A DNA stretch of 64,000 bases from assembly GCF_947502995.1 (NCBI RefSeq), contig NZ_CANNBW010000012.1:101722-165721 (forward strand). The letters run 5' to 3'. Made by a program: the position numbers and the translations under genes. Of this stretch, positions 34,309 through 45,057 are shown piece by piece. Every line of letters starts with the position of its first letter. Within the stretch, counting starts at the first letter, position 1. The notes below the pieces were generated by a model that was not told the DNA's origin, searched no databases, and was given only the letters and a program-made list of their open reading frames with translations. This stretch comes from an uncultured Tenacibaculum sp. Lineage in GTDB: Bacteria; Bacteroidota; Bacteroidia; Flavobacteriales; Flavobacteriaceae.

Positions 34309-35497
34309 AAAAATATAAACATGTTATTAAAAACGAAAAAATTGTTAATCCTGATTGTCTTTCAAGAATATTTTCGAAAAGCATTGTTATTGAAAAAAAA
34401 ATAACTAGTCCAATTAATAATCCATCATAATCTTTCACTCCTTTATATAACAAGTTAATAAAGAAAAAAACTATTGTAAATAATGCAAATATTCCTGTTG
34501 TTAAGTAATAACTTATATATTGATTATGTGAATTGTAATATTCATTTGGGTTACTAAAAAGACTATTTTCTTTGTAGCATTTTTTTAATTCATTTTTTAC
34601 ATCCCCTAAACCATAACCAAATATTGGCGATTCTTTTATTTTTGAAATAGCACAGTAATAAATAGCATATCTAATACTGGTTGAGTTTTTGGAGCTTACC
34701 TTAGTATAGGTTTCTTTCTTAACTAATTCTGAAAATAATAATTTAACTCTAGGAACTTGAAAAATTAAAACTAAAAATACACCTAAACTAAAAAATATAA
34801 TTATTCTGCTTTTTATTGATTTGTAAAAGTAAATTATTAAAAAAATTGATGAAGCTAATGTAGCTAAAAGCACCCCTTTTTTAGACATTAAAATAAGACC
34901 AATAGACATTGGGATTATTTCCAAAAGAAAATAGATTAAGTTTTTGCCTTTTCGTTTCGATTTAAAAAAAGCAACCATGCTAAAAATTAAAGGAACAGCT
35001 AAAAAAATAGAAGCATATATAGCATGTTGATTTATAGGGCGCATTTCATTATTTATATAAGACATTGCATCATGCAAGCTCATTTTATTAGTAAAAACAC
35101 CTAAATATCCTAAATAAATAATAATTACAATAGCGAAAATAATAGCACAAAAAGTATAAGTTTTTGATAATCTGCGAATAATTTTCTCTGAAATTTTAAA
35201 ATGGGATTTATATAATAACCCGAAAGTTATAGGTATTAATAATAAAGCTATTCTAGAACTTAGTTGTTTATCTATTCTGAATAAGTTTTCACTATATAAT
35301 AAACTAGGTAATAAGATTAAATATAAAGAACTTGTTATGACAACTTTCTTATATGGAAATTTAATTGAATTTTCTGATTTTCTAACAAGTATAATACTTA
35401 AGACAAAAAGTAAGTATATTGGTATACCCTTTAATGAGTTAGGTAATAAAGGTAAAGTACCAAATGCACAAATTGTGTTAATTATTATTTTTTTCAT
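34295..35497 (-). CDS. O-antigen ligase family membrane protein
   Basis: 400 residues with about 10-12 hydrophobic segments. The conserved region FGYGLGDVKNELKKCY.. NSHNQYISYYLTTGIFAL carries the NxHN..-type motif of the O-antigen ligase/polymerase (Wzy_C) family, which joins or polymerises lipid-linked polysaccharide in the periplasm. It overlaps the wzy-like gene at 35494 by 4 bases. The ligase-versus-polymerase assignment is uncertain. Confidence 0.82.
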   Translation of the reverse strand: MKKIIINTICAFGTLPLLPNSLKGIPIYLLFVLSIILVRKSENSIKFPYKKVVITSSLYLILLPSLLYSENLFRIDKQLSSRIALLLIPITFGLLYKSHFKISEKIIRRLSKTYTFCAIIFAIVIIIYLGYLGVFTNKMSLHDAMSYINNEMRPINQHAIYASIFLAVPLIFSMVAFFKSKRKGKNLIYFLLEIIPMSIGLILMSKKGVLLATLASSIFLIIYFYKSIKSRIIIFFSLGVFLVLIFQVPRVKLLFSELVKKETYTKVSSKNSTSIRYAIYYCAISKIKESPIFGYGLGDVKNELKKCYKENSLFSNPNEYYNSHNQYISYYLTTGIFALFTIVFFFINLLYKGVKDYDGLLIGLVIFFSITMLFENILERQSGLTIFSFLITCLYFYEKE

Positions 35498-36759
35498 TTA
35501 GTTGGTAAATTCTTTATTATTTGTAAATAGATATATCTTATTAATAATATAAAACCAGCATAATAAATCATTCTTATCGCAGATCTCATGTTGTACTCAA
35601 AAGAAAAAACTATATAAAGACATAAAAATATCAACAATAAAATAGCTAAAAAAATTTTTCTTTCTTTTAGAAAGATTCTAATTTTTTTTTCAAAATACAT
35701 ATAAATTACTCCATTTAAGAAGAAATAAACATATGTGAATAATAGTCCTGTTTTAAAGACTCTTCCGTGTAGAGAAAAAGGAGCATATACATTTAATCTC
35801 ATTTGATCTGCATATTTATACCAGTCGGTAAATCTTCCTGGTAGAGGGCTCAAATTAGTTAGTATAATCCCAAAATCGAAAACAGCTTTTTTTAATGTTC
35901 CAATGGTAACATATACACCAAAAATAAAAGAGTAATAAATATTGAATGCTATATTTTGAGTTTCCCCATTAAACTCATCGGTTATACTAGAAAGATATGG
36001 AATTAATCCATGACTCTTAAGCATTCGTAGTCCTGTTAAAAAACTCAGAAAAATGAATCCAAAAATTAAGTTTACGTACAATCTACTTTTATTGAAAAGT
36101 GTATTTCCTCCTAGTAAAAACAGTAAAACAACATAAACTATATAGTATAAAAAAGTACTTCTAGAACCAGTTCCTATGGAAATAGTTATAAGTAGAAAAA
36201 ATAAAGAGAAACTCAGAGTTTTACTCTTTTTATTTAATAAACCTAAAATTATAACAGTAATAAAAGATAGTAGTTGTATAATGATTTTTAACCCGCGACT
36301 TGCTTCATTTATATAATATTCTCTTTTAAAAATACCATTCCCATATAGTAAAAAATACATTCCAATAATACTGAAAACCATAATTGGAGCAATAATTTCA
36401 AGCTTTAATGAAGAACTCGATTTATATTTAATGAATAAATACTCTGTAAAGTTTTTATTAAATAGTAGCTTATTCTTTTTACCAGATAAGTCATAATATA
36501 TAACAGCACCAATTAAAAATGCGACAAGTGCATGCAAATACATTTTTATTACACTAAAAAAAGATCCTTCAGAAACTTTATCCAAATTGAAAAGAGAAAT
36601 CTTAGGTTCATAATAATAAAAGTAAAGGGTAGACAATCCTAAAGAAAGTACACTAAAAAGAATGTAAATATATACTGGACTTAACAAGTAGTATTTCAAT
36701 CCTCTATTCAGTAAGAATATTAAAAAGAGTACAGCTAAAATTAATAGTGTTAATTCCAT
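35494..36759 (-). CDS. O-antigen polymerase-like membrane protein (Wzy-like)
   Basis: 421 residues with about a dozen membrane segments. It carries GTGSRSTFLYYIVYVVLL and a large soluble-looking loop around residues 230-310, with NLSPLPGRFTDWYKYAD. Size, topology and place in the locus fit an oligosaccharide repeat-unit polymerase. Wzy proteins have little sequence conservation, so the assignment is from topology and context. Confidence 0.72.
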   Translation of the reverse strand: MELTLLILAVLFLIFLLNRGLKYYLLSPVYIYILFSVLSLGLSTLYFYYYEPKISLFNLDKVSEGSFFSVIKMYLHALVAFLIGAVIYYDLSGKKNKLLFNKNFTEYLFIKYKSSSSLKLEIIAPIMVFSIIGMYFLLYGNGIFKREYYINEASRGLKIIIQLLSFITVIILGLLNKKSKTLSFSLFFLLITISIGTGSRSTFLYYIVYVVLLFLLGGNTLFNKSRLYVNLIFGFIFLSFLTGLRMLKSHGLIPYLSSITDEFNGETQNIAFNIYYSFIFGVYVTIGTLKKAVFDFGIILTNLSPLPGRFTDWYKYADQMRLNVYAPFSLHGRVFKTGLLFTYVYFFLNGVIYMYFEKKIRIFLKERKIFLAILLLIFLCLYIVFSFEYNMRSAIRMIYYAGFILLIRYIYLQIIKNLPTK

Positions 36760-36768
36760 AATACAAAA

Positions 36769-38040
36769 CTAGCATTCTAATTGTTTTGTTTTATCAATAA
36801 CCTTGTGAACTATATTGATAAAATTACTTTTAAAATAAATAAGGATAACAGAAATAAAAATTACTTGATATAAAATAGATGAGATAGGCTGAGCTAAAAC
36901 TCCATATTTATTAGTTATTAATTTTACAACACCCAAAAATAACATTGAAATTATAGCTTGAGCTAAAAATAACACTTTCGTATTTTCCGTAGCTTTTATT
37001 AAATATATTATTGGATTTGTTAACGCCAATGAAATATAAAATATAGCTATATAATACAGTAAATAAGTGTATGGTAAATAATCTTTGTTGAAAATTGTTT
37101 CAAACAAAGTATTTTTAAAGACTAAAAATAATAAAGTGAAAACTCCAACGACAAAAAGACCAACAAAAATTAAACGAACTATGTATTTTACGATACTGGT
37201 TTGATCATTATCTTTAATGTAAGTCGCAATTTTAAGAGGTACAATGTTATCTAAAGCATGAAAAAAAATATGAGTGATACCAAATAAACTTTGTGCGGCT
37301 TTTTGAGCTCCAACGGCGGTAGCTCCAAGAAACGCTCCCGCTCCCAGCATAAATGTGTTGTCTGAAACCCATTGTATTATAGAGCTTGCTAAAAGCCATT
37401 TAGAGAACATCCAATTTCTAAAAAAGTGAACTTTAAAATTTTCTAAGTTTACTTTTAAATTCTTGTAAATAGCGTAAAAAGGAATAACTCCTAATAAGTT
37501 TGCGATTGTTAATATTAGCAGTGTTTTCCTTAACGTAATATCATAAAAAAGGAATAAAGAAGTTGTTGCTCCGAGGAATAAGCTATTTCGCAAAAGATCA
37601 GAAAAAAAACTAAGCTTTGGAGTTTCTTTTACATAAAAATAACGTCTTACAAAATCTTGATTTAAGGTTACAAAAATTAGTAATGTAATTAATAGAGAAT
37701 AGTCAGATAAATCCCAATTCTTATTAAATATCCAACTTAAATTTATCATTAAAAATGCAAGTAGCGAAAGTAACAAGCTGAAACCAATACTTTGAATTTT
37801 AACAACCTTTAAATACTCGTTTTTTAAAGAAACTTTTGGTGTGATATTCATCATTGGAATTGTGACTAACGATTGAAATATTAAAGTAAACAATAACATT
37901 CCAAGAACGATAATCACATAAACACCAAATTCCTCAATGCCCAAATATTTGGCTAACAGTATATTTGATAAGAAATTAGTTCCTGATACTAAAGCCTGAT
38001 CTAAAAATGCCCAAGATGTTTTTCCTTCCTTACTAAACAA
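36769..38040 (-). CDS. Polysaccharide flippase (Wzx-like, MOP superfamily)
   Basis: 423 residues with 12 or so predicted membrane segments. The N-terminal [21 protein letters not shown] matches MOP-superfamily flippases. It moves lipid-linked repeat units across the inner membrane for polymerisation. It overlaps fcl by 8 bases. Confidence 0.85.
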   Translation of the reverse strand: MFSKEGKTSWAFLDQALVSGTNFLSNILLAKYLGIEEFGVYVIIVLGMLLFTLIFQSLVTIPMMNITPKVSLKNEYLKVVKIQSIGFSLLLSLLAFLMINLSWIFNKNWDLSDYSLLITLLIFVTLNQDFVRRYFYVKETPKLSFFSDLLRNSLFLGATTSLFLFYDITLRKTLLILTIANLLGVIPFYAIYKNLKVNLENFKVHFFRNWMFSKWLLASSIIQWVSDNTFMLGAGAFLGATAVGAQKAAQSLFGITHIFFHALDNIVPLKIATYIKDNDQTSIVKYIVRLIFVGLFVVGVFTLLFLVFKNTLFETIFNKDYLPYTYLLYYIAIFYISLALTNPIIYLIKATENTKVLFLAQAIISMLFLGVVKLITNKYGVLAQPISSILYQVIFISVILIYFKSNFINIVHKVIDKTKQLEC

Positions 38041-39097
38041 GTTGATTCACTTTTTTTGCTTTATACCATTCGTACATTTTATCAATTCCATCATTGAGTT
38101 CAACTGAATGTTTCCAACCAACGCCGTTTAATTTCGATACGTCAGTAACCTTTCTCATGGTACCATCAGGTTTATCCGTATTAAACGTTAGTTCTCCTTG
38201 ATAACCAATTTTCTCTTTAATTAATTCAGCTAATTCTTTTATTGATATTTCTTTACCAGTACCAATATTTATATGAGTATTCTTAATATCGTGTTCCACA
38301 CCCAGAATTGTGTCTTTAAAATCTACTTTTTCCATAATGTGCACACAAGCATCTGCCATATCTTCACTCCAAAGAAATTCTCGTTTTGGTTTTCCAGAAC
38401 CCCAAATTTCCACACTTTCAGAAGATATTCCGAATTTTGATAGATAGGATTTTGCTTCTTCTATTGAAGTTACATTTAAATCACTAATAATTTCAGATTC
38501 TTTTCCTTCAGATAATAACTTAGCTAAATGTATTTTTCTTATTAAAGCTGGTAGTACATGAGACTTTTCTAAATCAAAATTATCATTAGGCCCATATAAG
38601 TTTGTTGGCATTACTGAAATGAAATTCGTTCCGTATTGTAAATTATAACTTTCACACATTTTAATTCCGGCAATTTTCGCAATTGCATACGGTTCATTAG
38701 TATATTCTAATTCATTAGTAAGTAATGAATCTTCCTTCAAAGGTTGTGGCGCATTCTTTGGATAAATACAAGTACTTCCCAAGAAAAGTAACTTCTTTAC
38801 GTTATGCTTATAACTTTGATGAATTACATTATTCTGAATCATCAAATTTGCATAAATAAAGTCAGCTCGATATGTGTTATTTGCTACGATTCCACCAACT
38901 TTCGCTGCTGCTAAAAAAACATACTCTGGTTGTTCCTTTTCGAAAAAATTGGCTGTAGCTATTTGATCTGTTAAATCAAGTTCTTTATGAGTTCTTGTAA
39001 CAATATTTGTAAATCCTTTTTCTTGGAGGTTTTTTACAATTGCGCTTCCTACTAATCCTCTGTGGCCAGCAACATATATTTTAGAAGATTTATTCAT
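38033..39097 (-). CDS. fcl: GDP-L-fucose synthase
   Basis: 354 residues, slightly longer than the usual ~310-320 because of an insert around 200-230 ([19 protein letters not shown]). The Rossmann GxxGxxG appears as [10 protein letters not shown]; catalytic YxxxK is in [19 protein letters not shown]-like [13 protein letters not shown] follows. It converts GDP-4-keto-6-deoxymannose to GDP-L-fucose with NADPH. It overlaps gmd by 8 bases, the classic gmd-fcl pair. Confidence 0.95.
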   Translation of the reverse strand: MNKSSKIYVAGHRGLVGSAIVKNLQEKGFTNIVTRTHKELDLTDQIATANFFEKEQPEYVFLAAAKVGGIVANNTYRADFIYANLMIQNNVIHQSYKHNVKKLLFLGSTCIYPKNAPQPLKEDSLLTNELEYTNEPYAIAKIAGIKMCESYNLQYGTNFISVMPTNLYGPNDNFDLEKSHVLPALIRKIHLAKLLSEGKESEIISDLNVTSIEEAKSYLSKFGISSESVEIWGSGKPKREFLWSEDMADACVHIMEKVDFKDTILGVEHDIKNTHINIGTGKEISIKELAELIKEKIGYQGELTFNTDKPDGTMRKVTDVSKLNGVGWKHSVELNDGIDKMYEWYKAKKVNQLV

Positions 39098-40205
39098 AAT
39101 TATTTAGAATATCGTGTCCTCCTTTTTGTAAATAGGTTTCTCGTTCCATTAACTTTAAATCACTCTCCATCATTTCTTTCACCATATCTTCCAACGTGTA
39201 TTCTGGAACCCAACCTAGCTTTTCTTTAGCTTTAGTTGCATCACCTATTAATAAATCTACTTCTGTAGGACGATAATAATGGGGATCGATAGAAACAACC
39301 TCTTTTCCTATTTCTAAGTTAAAATCAGGATTACTACATGATTTCACAATTCCTTTCTCATCTTTACCTTCTCCTTCAAAAGATAATTCTACACTAATTT
39401 CATTAAAAGCCATTTTAACAAAGTCTCTTACTGTAGTTGTTTTGCCTGTTGCAATCACCCAATCTTCTGGTTGTTCGGCTTGTAAAATCATCCACATCAT
39501 GCGAACATAATCTTTTGCATGTCCCCAATCTCTTTGAGCATTTAAATTTCCTAAGTATAATTTATCTTGTAAACCGTGAGCTATTTTAGAAACTGCTCTA
39601 GTAATTTTTCTAGTTACAAATGTTTCTCCTCTTATTGGCGATTCATGATTAAATAATATTCCATTACATCCGAAAATATTATAGGCTTCTCTATAATTTA
39701 CGGTAATCCAATATGCATACATTTTTGCAACTCCATATGGACTTCTTGGGTAAAAAGGTGTAGTTTCAGATTGTGGAACTTCTTGTACTTTTCCATAAAG
39801 CTCTGATGTAGAAGCTTGATAAATTTTAGTTTTGTTTTCAAGTTTTAAAATTCGAATAGCTTCTAATAATCTTAATGTTCCTAATCCATCTACATTAGCA
39901 GTATATTCAGGTGTTTCAAAAGATACATGAACATGGCTCATGGCTGCAAGGTTATAGATTTCATCAGGTTGAACTTCTTGTAAAATTCTAATGAGATTAG
40001 TACCGTCAGACATGTCTCCATAATGAAGAATCAAATTTCTGTTTTTAGTATGCGGATCTTGATATAAATGATCTATTCTTTTGGTATTAAAACTAGAAGC
40101 CCTTCTTTTTATGCCATGAACTATATAGTTTTTTTCTAATAAAAGTTCAGCTAAATATGCACCATCTTGCCCCGTAATTCCTGTAATTAAAGCTACTTTT
40201 TTCAT
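39090..40205 (-). CDS. gmd: GDP-mannose 4,6-dehydratase
   Basis: 371 residues. The NAD(P)-binding motif [16 protein letters not shown], active site [24 protein letters not shown] (YxxxK) and [17 protein letters not shown] are all as in Gmd. It makes GDP-4-keto-6-deoxymannose, the substrate of Fcl. This implies that the surface polysaccharide contains L-fucose or a related sugar. Confidence 0.97.
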   Translation of the reverse strand: MKKVALITGITGQDGAYLAELLLEKNYIVHGIKRRASSFNTKRIDHLYQDPHTKNRNLILHYGDMSDGTNLIRILQEVQPDEIYNLAAMSHVHVSFETPEYTANVDGLGTLRLLEAIRILKLENKTKIYQASTSELYGKVQEVPQSETTPFYPRSPYGVAKMYAYWITVNYREAYNIFGCNGILFNHESPIRGETFVTRKITRAVSKIAHGLQDKLYLGNLNAQRDWGHAKDYVRMMWMILQAEQPEDWVIATGKTTTVRDFVKMAFNEISVELSFEGEGKDEKGIVKSCSNPDFNLEIGKEVVSIDPHYYRPTEVDLLIGDATKAKEKLGWVPEYTLEDMVKEMMESDLKLMERETYLQKGGHDILNNYE

Positions 40206-40240
40206 ATTATTGATTATAGAAGTAATCTTTCAGAAAATTT

Positions 40241-41308
40241 TTAAAATTTCTTCTTGTTTTTATGTGTGTCCAAATAAGAGTTTAATTTTAATAGTAATAA
40301 GCCAAGTATCATTAAAAATAAACCAATAATCCCAAATTGAAACCCTTTGTTTTTTTGTATCTCCTTTACTTTGTGTCCAATAGGTTGGAAGTTAGAAACA
40401 ATATTTATTATTTCTGATTTCTCAGATAAATCATCGTTTACCTCGATAAGTTCTTTATTTAACCTTAAACTAGTATTAAAAAGCTGTAACTCTTTGTTAG
40501 AAGCATTTCCTTTTTCTTGTAGACTAATTGAGGTTCCAGGAGACAATTTTTTAGCCTCTTCTAATAAAACTTTCTTATATAAATTATGTAATGAATCTGT
40601 TTGCTGTAAGTTTTTTCTCAATAGAGCATCAGTTTCCAAAAGGCTTTTCTTATTATTTCCTTTTAGTGTTTTAAAATAATCGTTATTAACTATAGATGAA
40701 ATTATAGGGGTGCTTAATTTTTGAAAAACATCATTTTTAGAAGAAATAACAGAAATTCTATGAACCTTATAGTCTACTTCAGTAAATGTTTCTTTAAATT
40801 TTCTGTAGGAATAACTTTTTACAGTAGATGTATCTACAGATTGCATTAATTCGTCAAATGACGTTAAAATATCATTTTCATTAATAACAGGTTGAATGGT
40901 AAACTTTTTTAAAGATTCGGCATCTTCTGGAGTTATATTAAAAATTTTAGATAAATCAGTATTATTTTTTTGATCAACAAGCTTTTGTTTTACAAGATCA
41001 TCATAAAATTGAATATTGTTATATAATTGTCTAGCACTTCCAAAATTAGGTTTTACGTATAAATCAGCAACATATTTCGTTCCAGATTTATATTCGAAAA
41101 ATATTCCTGTAGCTCCTCCAACAATTGTTGCTACTGCTAATTTTATGATATTAGCTTTTAAAAAAAGTAATGAATTTATAAGAAAACTAAAAATAGCTTT
41201 AAAGATTGAACCTATAAAACTAAAAAGTTTAGAAAACCCTTTTCCTATAATAATGAATAAAGATCCTAAATCTACTTCTTCATTTTCTTTATGATGTTGA
41301 TCAGACAT
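40241..41308 (-). CDS. Chain-length determinant (Wzz)-like membrane protein
   Basis: 355 residues. Two flanking membrane segments (about 50-75 and 325-345) surround a long periplasmic region with coiled-coil character (TDALLRKNLQQTDSLHNLYKK). A polar N-terminus precedes them. Size and topology fit a Wzz/PCP-type regulator of polysaccharide length. It lacks the typical PxxPxxP motif near the second segment, so it is a divergent form. Confidence 0.7.
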   Translation of the reverse strand: MSDQHHKENEEVDLGSLFIIIGKGFSKLFSFIGSIFKAIFSFLINSLLFLKANIIKLAVATIVGGATGIFFEYKSGTKYVADLYVKPNFGSARQLYNNIQFYDDLVKQKLVDQKNNTDLSKIFNITPEDAESLKKFTIQPVINENDILTSFDELMQSVDTSTVKSYSYRKFKETFTEVDYKVHRISVISSKNDVFQKLSTPIISSIVNNDYFKTLKGNNKKSLLETDALLRKNLQQTDSLHNLYKKVLLEEAKKLSPGTSISLQEKGNASNKELQLFNTSLRLNKELIEVNDDLSEKSEIINIVSNFQPIGHKVKEIQKNKGFQFGIIGLFLMILGLLLLKLNSYLDTHKNKKKF

Positions 41309-41310
41309 TT

Positions 41311-42984
41311 TTAATCGTTTAAGATTTGTTCTAGTATTTTCTGTGTGATTGCATATGTTGGTGTTACACCACTCATTCCTAATCCACCAGAAGCTAATGT
41401 TGCTCCAGTTTCTAAAGGATTATCCGAAGCATAATATGCATATCTTACTTTCACATTTTCACCAATATTACCTCTAATTTTAGATGCTGATTGAATTGCT
41501 TTTTGGTAATGTGCTCCTTCCATTTCTAATCCGATAACATCCCAAGTTGAGTCATGGAAGAATTTTAAAAGATCTTTGTTTTGTAATGAAGTACCTAATA
41601 CAGTAACCATAGCACCATCAAATACTTCAACACCAAAACCTTCTAAGTCTTCTTTTTTAAGTTCATTTTTAAATGGATAGTTATCTGCTGTACCTTCAAA
41701 AATATGAGAAGAAGGAATCATAATATCTCCTTTACCACCTTCTAAAATTCCTGCTTTCCCCATTATAGAAACTGATTCAACATTTATATGAACGATTTCA
41801 TTATTACACTTATACGGTTTTAACAACTCATCCATAGTTTCGTAAGCTTGCTCACCAAAAGCATAATCCATTACGATAATTACTGGTTTAGCAGAAGAAT
41901 TCGGGCTGTTAAATTTAGTAGTGTCAAAATTTACTTTAGCAGTGTCTATAATTTGAACATTAATGTTAGTTCCGCTTTTATCTTTTAAATAAATTAGACC
42001 GTTTTCAGAAGCATAATTTTTTACAGTAGTTTGTAAAGGTTTACTATCTGCGTTACTTAATAATTCATACAGTTCAAAACCTGAATTATTTTCTTCTGGT
42101 AAAGCGTTTTTAGCATATAAAGTATTCAAGACACTGTGCATGTTTGCACTAATAATATGAATAGGTCTACTTAATAAATCGTTTTGAAGTAAAGCTTCTT
42201 TGATATCATTAGCCCAAATTTCACCATGATAATGACGTCCGATTTCTTCTGATAAAACAGAACTAAAACGGATAGATCTTTTCTTATCGTACAATTCTTC
42301 ATTAATTGCAAGTTTACCTAACCAGTAAATTAATTGGAAGAAACGATGTGGATTCTCCTCTGTACCGTAAGTATTATGAGCTTGATAAACTTCTTCGTAT
42401 GTTCTTCCTAAGATACTTCCAAGATGAACGATTAAAACGTCTTTTTCTTGGTCGGTAAGCGATTTGTTATGAAGAACAGTTTCCTCTAAGTTTTGCCACT
42501 CACGAGTTGTTTTTTTACCGTCACTAATTAAAACTCTATCTTTAATTTTGTGAGATTCAATGAATAAAAAGGTAAGGTGAGTCAGAATATCATAGATGTC
42601 AGATCTTCCTCTAGTAATCTCAATATTCATTTGATCTTTATCTATTCGATAACAGTTTCTTCTTCTTTTTGGAGGAATTATGGCTTTAAAATTAGAGTTT
42701 CTATATCCTTCATCTCCTGTAAGATTAATGAATTGACATTCTTCTATTCCTTCAGGAAGTCTTTCTATAATATAATTTAAACCGTTTAATTCAGATTTGT
42801 CTTCAGCAATAGAACCATAAATTTCTGGTCTAAGTGATAATAATGATTTACGTAAAGTTTCACCTGAAACTCCCATAGGCTTATAAAATCCACGACTAAA
42901 TAAGTGACGCATAGAAATGTATAATCGTTCTATTGCATTTGTAGATTCTTGAGCTCTCGTTCTTTCTTTATATATTTTCGACAT
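41311..42984 (-). CDS. DUF6909-like protein with nucleoside-phosphorylase-like C-terminus
   Basis: 557 residues, soluble. The N-terminal ~300 residues (RLYISMRHLFSRGFYKPMGVSGETL, split as RLYISMRHLFSRG and FYKPMGVSGETL; then LTHLTFLFIESHKIKDR) fit my memory of the DUF6909 family. The C-terminal part has VIVMDYAFG, IMGKAGILEGGKGDIM and WDVIGLEMEGAHY, the EMEG motif used by nucleoside phosphorylases for ribose binding. A nucleoside- or nucleotide-related activity is thus plausible. Family attribution is from memory; its job beside the polysaccharide genes is unknown. Confidence 0.7.
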   Translation of the reverse strand: MSKIYKERTRAQESTNAIERLYISMRHLFSRGFYKPMGVSGETLRKSLLSLRPEIYGSIAEDKSELNGLNYIIERLPEGIEECQFINLTGDEGYRNSNFKAIIPPKRRRNCYRIDKDQMNIEITRGRSDIYDILTHLTFLFIESHKIKDRVLISDGKKTTREWQNLEETVLHNKSLTDQEKDVLIVHLGSILGRTYEEVYQAHNTYGTEENPHRFFQLIYWLGKLAINEELYDKKRSIRFSSVLSEEIGRHYHGEIWANDIKEALLQNDLLSRPIHIISANMHSVLNTLYAKNALPEENNSGFELYELLSNADSKPLQTTVKNYASENGLIYLKDKSGTNINVQIIDTAKVNFDTTKFNSPNSSAKPVIIVMDYAFGEQAYETMDELLKPYKCNNEIVHINVESVSIMGKAGILEGGKGDIMIPSSHIFEGTADNYPFKNELKKEDLEGFGVEVFDGAMVTVLGTSLQNKDLLKFFHDSTWDVIGLEMEGAHYQKAIQSASKIRGNIGENVKVRYAYYASDNPLETGATLASGGLGMSGVTPTYAITQKILEQILND

Positions 42985-42992
42985 ATAACTTT

Positions 42993-44615
42993 TTAGCTGT
43001 TTCCTAATATTTTATTGTATCTAGATTCGTCATTTAGTATATCAACCGCTTGTTTAATGGTTGCATCATTTTTCAAATGGTATTGATAAACTCCTTTCTT
43101 ATAAAAATATTGTTGTAAAATTTCGTCTTGTATTTTTTCTAACAGAACATCTTTATTCTTATCAATCTGTTGAACCTTATACGTTTTTATTTTTGTAATT
43201 AATTGATTGTAATCTGAAGCAAGATTATCTTTATTCTTCAGTTTTTTATAAGCGTCTTTAAATAACTTTTCTTGTTCTGTTACAAAAGCTGTGTCTTTTG
43301 TTTTTAAGTATGTTTTAAAGTTTTCAAAACCCTTAAATGAAAAAGAATTAATATCTGATTTTGGATTTTTTCTCACATAATCTGTAGCAAAATTAAAAAT
43401 TGCTCTAGAACTTAAAAGTTTTTCAGTTTCTTCAGTTTTTTTAGAGATATTAATTTTTACATCAGGAGTTACACCTCCGCCATCATATACGGCTCTACCA
43501 TTTTCAGTTTTAAAGGCATTTACTTGTCCATCAGAAAATTTAGGAACTTTTCCTGTTTTCCAGTCACGATTAGCATAATCTAATTCCTGAATACATCTTC
43601 CACTAGGTGTGTAATATTTAGAAATTGTAGCTTTCATTTGAGTACCATATGGTAAATCGAAATAACGTTGAACTAATCCTTTTCCGAAAGATCGTTCACC
43701 TAAAACGACAGCTCTATCATAATCTTGTAATGCTCCAGATACAATTTCAGATGCAGATGCAGATCGGTCGTTAATTAAAACTACAACAGGTAATGTTTCA
43801 TCTAAAGCATCTTGACTAGTAGTATAACTTCTAGAATTCTTTTTTGTTTTTCCTTTAGTGTCAACAACTCTTTTTCCTCTTGGAATAAATAGATTGGTAA
43901 TATTTACAGCATCATATAAAGATCCACCAGGATTACTTCTTAGGTCGAAAACTAATTTTTTCATCCCTTTTTCTTTCAGTACATTAATAGCATTTCTTAC
44001 ACCATCGGTAGATTTTCTAACTGTAAATTGAGTTAATATAACATAACCAGTATCTTCATTAATCATCTCAAAATAAGGAACTGGATCGTCAATAATTTTA
44101 TCTAATTCTAGCTTAAAGTTTAATGTTTTGTCTCCTCTTTTAACGACTAATGAAATAGCCGTACCAGGAATTCCTTTTAAAACTTGAGACAAGTTTTCAT
44201 TATCTAAACCTTGTAGTTTTTGGTTATTAACATCGATAATTATATCACCAGCTTTTAAACCAATTTTATCAGCAGGAAATCCTTCTTTTATAGTACGTAT
44301 TGTAATTCCTTGTTTAGAGTACCAAGAAGAAATTCCAATTCCTCCATATTCACCTTCACGCCTAATTTTTGCATCTTCTACTTGTTGCTCATTATAAAAA
44401 CGAGTGTAGGGATCTAAATTTTCTAAGGTATTATTTATAGCCTTGGTTGTAATTTCACCAGGATTTATTTCGTTGATATAGTCAACATTTAGTGTCTTAT
44501 ATAAATTGTTGTAAATTTCTATTTGTTTTGCAATCTCGAAGAAACGAGACTGAAAAGAAAAAGAAACAATTATTACACAACCAACAATTAGAATTAAAAT
44601 TTTTTTATTTCTCAT
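42993..44615 (-). CDS. S41 family carboxy-terminal processing peptidase
   Basis: 540 residues. The N-terminal membrane anchor (ILILIVGCVIIVSFSF) is followed by a PDZ domain (about 95-165, GIGISSWYSK.. GLKAGDIIIDVN) and the S41 protease core with DLRSNPGGSLYDAV, NDRSASASEIVSGAL (catalytic Ser) and GERSFGKGLVQ (catalytic Lys). A C-terminal helical extension follows. It cleaves envelope proteins from their C-termini in the periplasm. It overlaps rnpA by 11 bases. Confidence 0.95.
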   Translation of the reverse strand: MRNKKILILIVGCVIIVSFSFQSRFFEIAKQIEIYNNLYKTLNVDYINEINPGEITTKAINNTLENLDPYTRFYNEQQVEDAKIRREGEYGGIGISSWYSKQGITIRTIKEGFPADKIGLKAGDIIIDVNNQKLQGLDNENLSQVLKGIPGTAISLVVKRGDKTLNFKLELDKIIDDPVPYFEMINEDTGYVILTQFTVRKSTDGVRNAINVLKEKGMKKLVFDLRSNPGGSLYDAVNITNLFIPRGKRVVDTKGKTKKNSRSYTTSQDALDETLPVVVLINDRSASASEIVSGALQDYDRAVVLGERSFGKGLVQRYFDLPYGTQMKATISKYYTPSGRCIQELDYANRDWKTGKVPKFSDGQVNAFKTENGRAVYDGGGVTPDVKINISKKTEETEKLLSSRAIFNFATDYVRKNPKSDINSFSFKGFENFKTYLKTKDTAFVTEQEKLFKDAYKKLKNKDNLASDYNQLITKIKTYKVQQIDKNKDVLLEKIQDEILQQYFYKKGVYQYHLKNDATIKQAVDILNDESRYNKILGNS

Positions 44616-44988
44616 CTTCAGAAATTTTTGTGATAAACTTCTTTAAAAGTTTCTCCATTGAGGATTCTAAGTCTGCGTATTGCCACTCTTCTTTTGCAAG
44701 ATAAGAAATCATAAACACATAAGGTTTATCAACTTCCGAATACACTATATTTTTTTGTAAACGATAACTTTCCCTTAATAAACGTTTAATTCTATTTCTA
44801 TCTACAGCTTTTTTAAAGTTTCGTTTTGGAACAGAAACACCACATTGAACAGGGAAGTTTGAATGATGTTCAATTTGCAAATACACCATTCTTAAAGGAA
44901 AAACTTTAATAGATTTTCCTTCAGTAAATAATTGTGAAATTAACTTTCTACTCTTTAATCGTTCTTGCTTTCCTAAGGTAAATTTCAT
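44605..44988 (-). CDS. rnpA: Ribonuclease P protein component
   Basis: 127 residues from ATG 44988 (MKFTLGKQERLKSRKLISQL). A longer start at 45078 would overlap the divergent acyl-CoA dehydrogenase, so I reject it. The RNR motif is visible as VSVPKRNFKKAVDRNRIKRLLRESYR, split as VSVPKRNFKKAVDRN and RIKRLLRESYR. It assists the P RNA in tRNA 5' processing. A -7 box TATGTTTG (45001-44994) ends 5 bases before the start codon, so the message may be leaderless. Confidence 0.95.
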   Translation of the reverse strand: MKFTLGKQERLKSRKLISQLFTEGKSIKVFPLRMVYLQIEHHSNFPVQCGVSVPKRNFKKAVDRNRIKRLLRESYRLQKNIVYSEVDKPYVFMISYLAKEEWQYADLESSMEKLLKKFITKISEDEK

Positions 44989-44993
44989 TATGA

Positions 44994-45001
44994 CAAACAT
45001 A
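44994..45001 (-). promoter_or_regulatory. -7 box of rnpA run
   Basis: TATGTTTG on the minus strand fits TAnnTTTG and lies 5 bases from ATG 44988. Confidence 0.45.
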
Positions 45002-45057
45002 AGCAAAGAAAGATTAATATCTGTTTTTTTAGCTATTTTTGAATAAAGTAAACGAAT

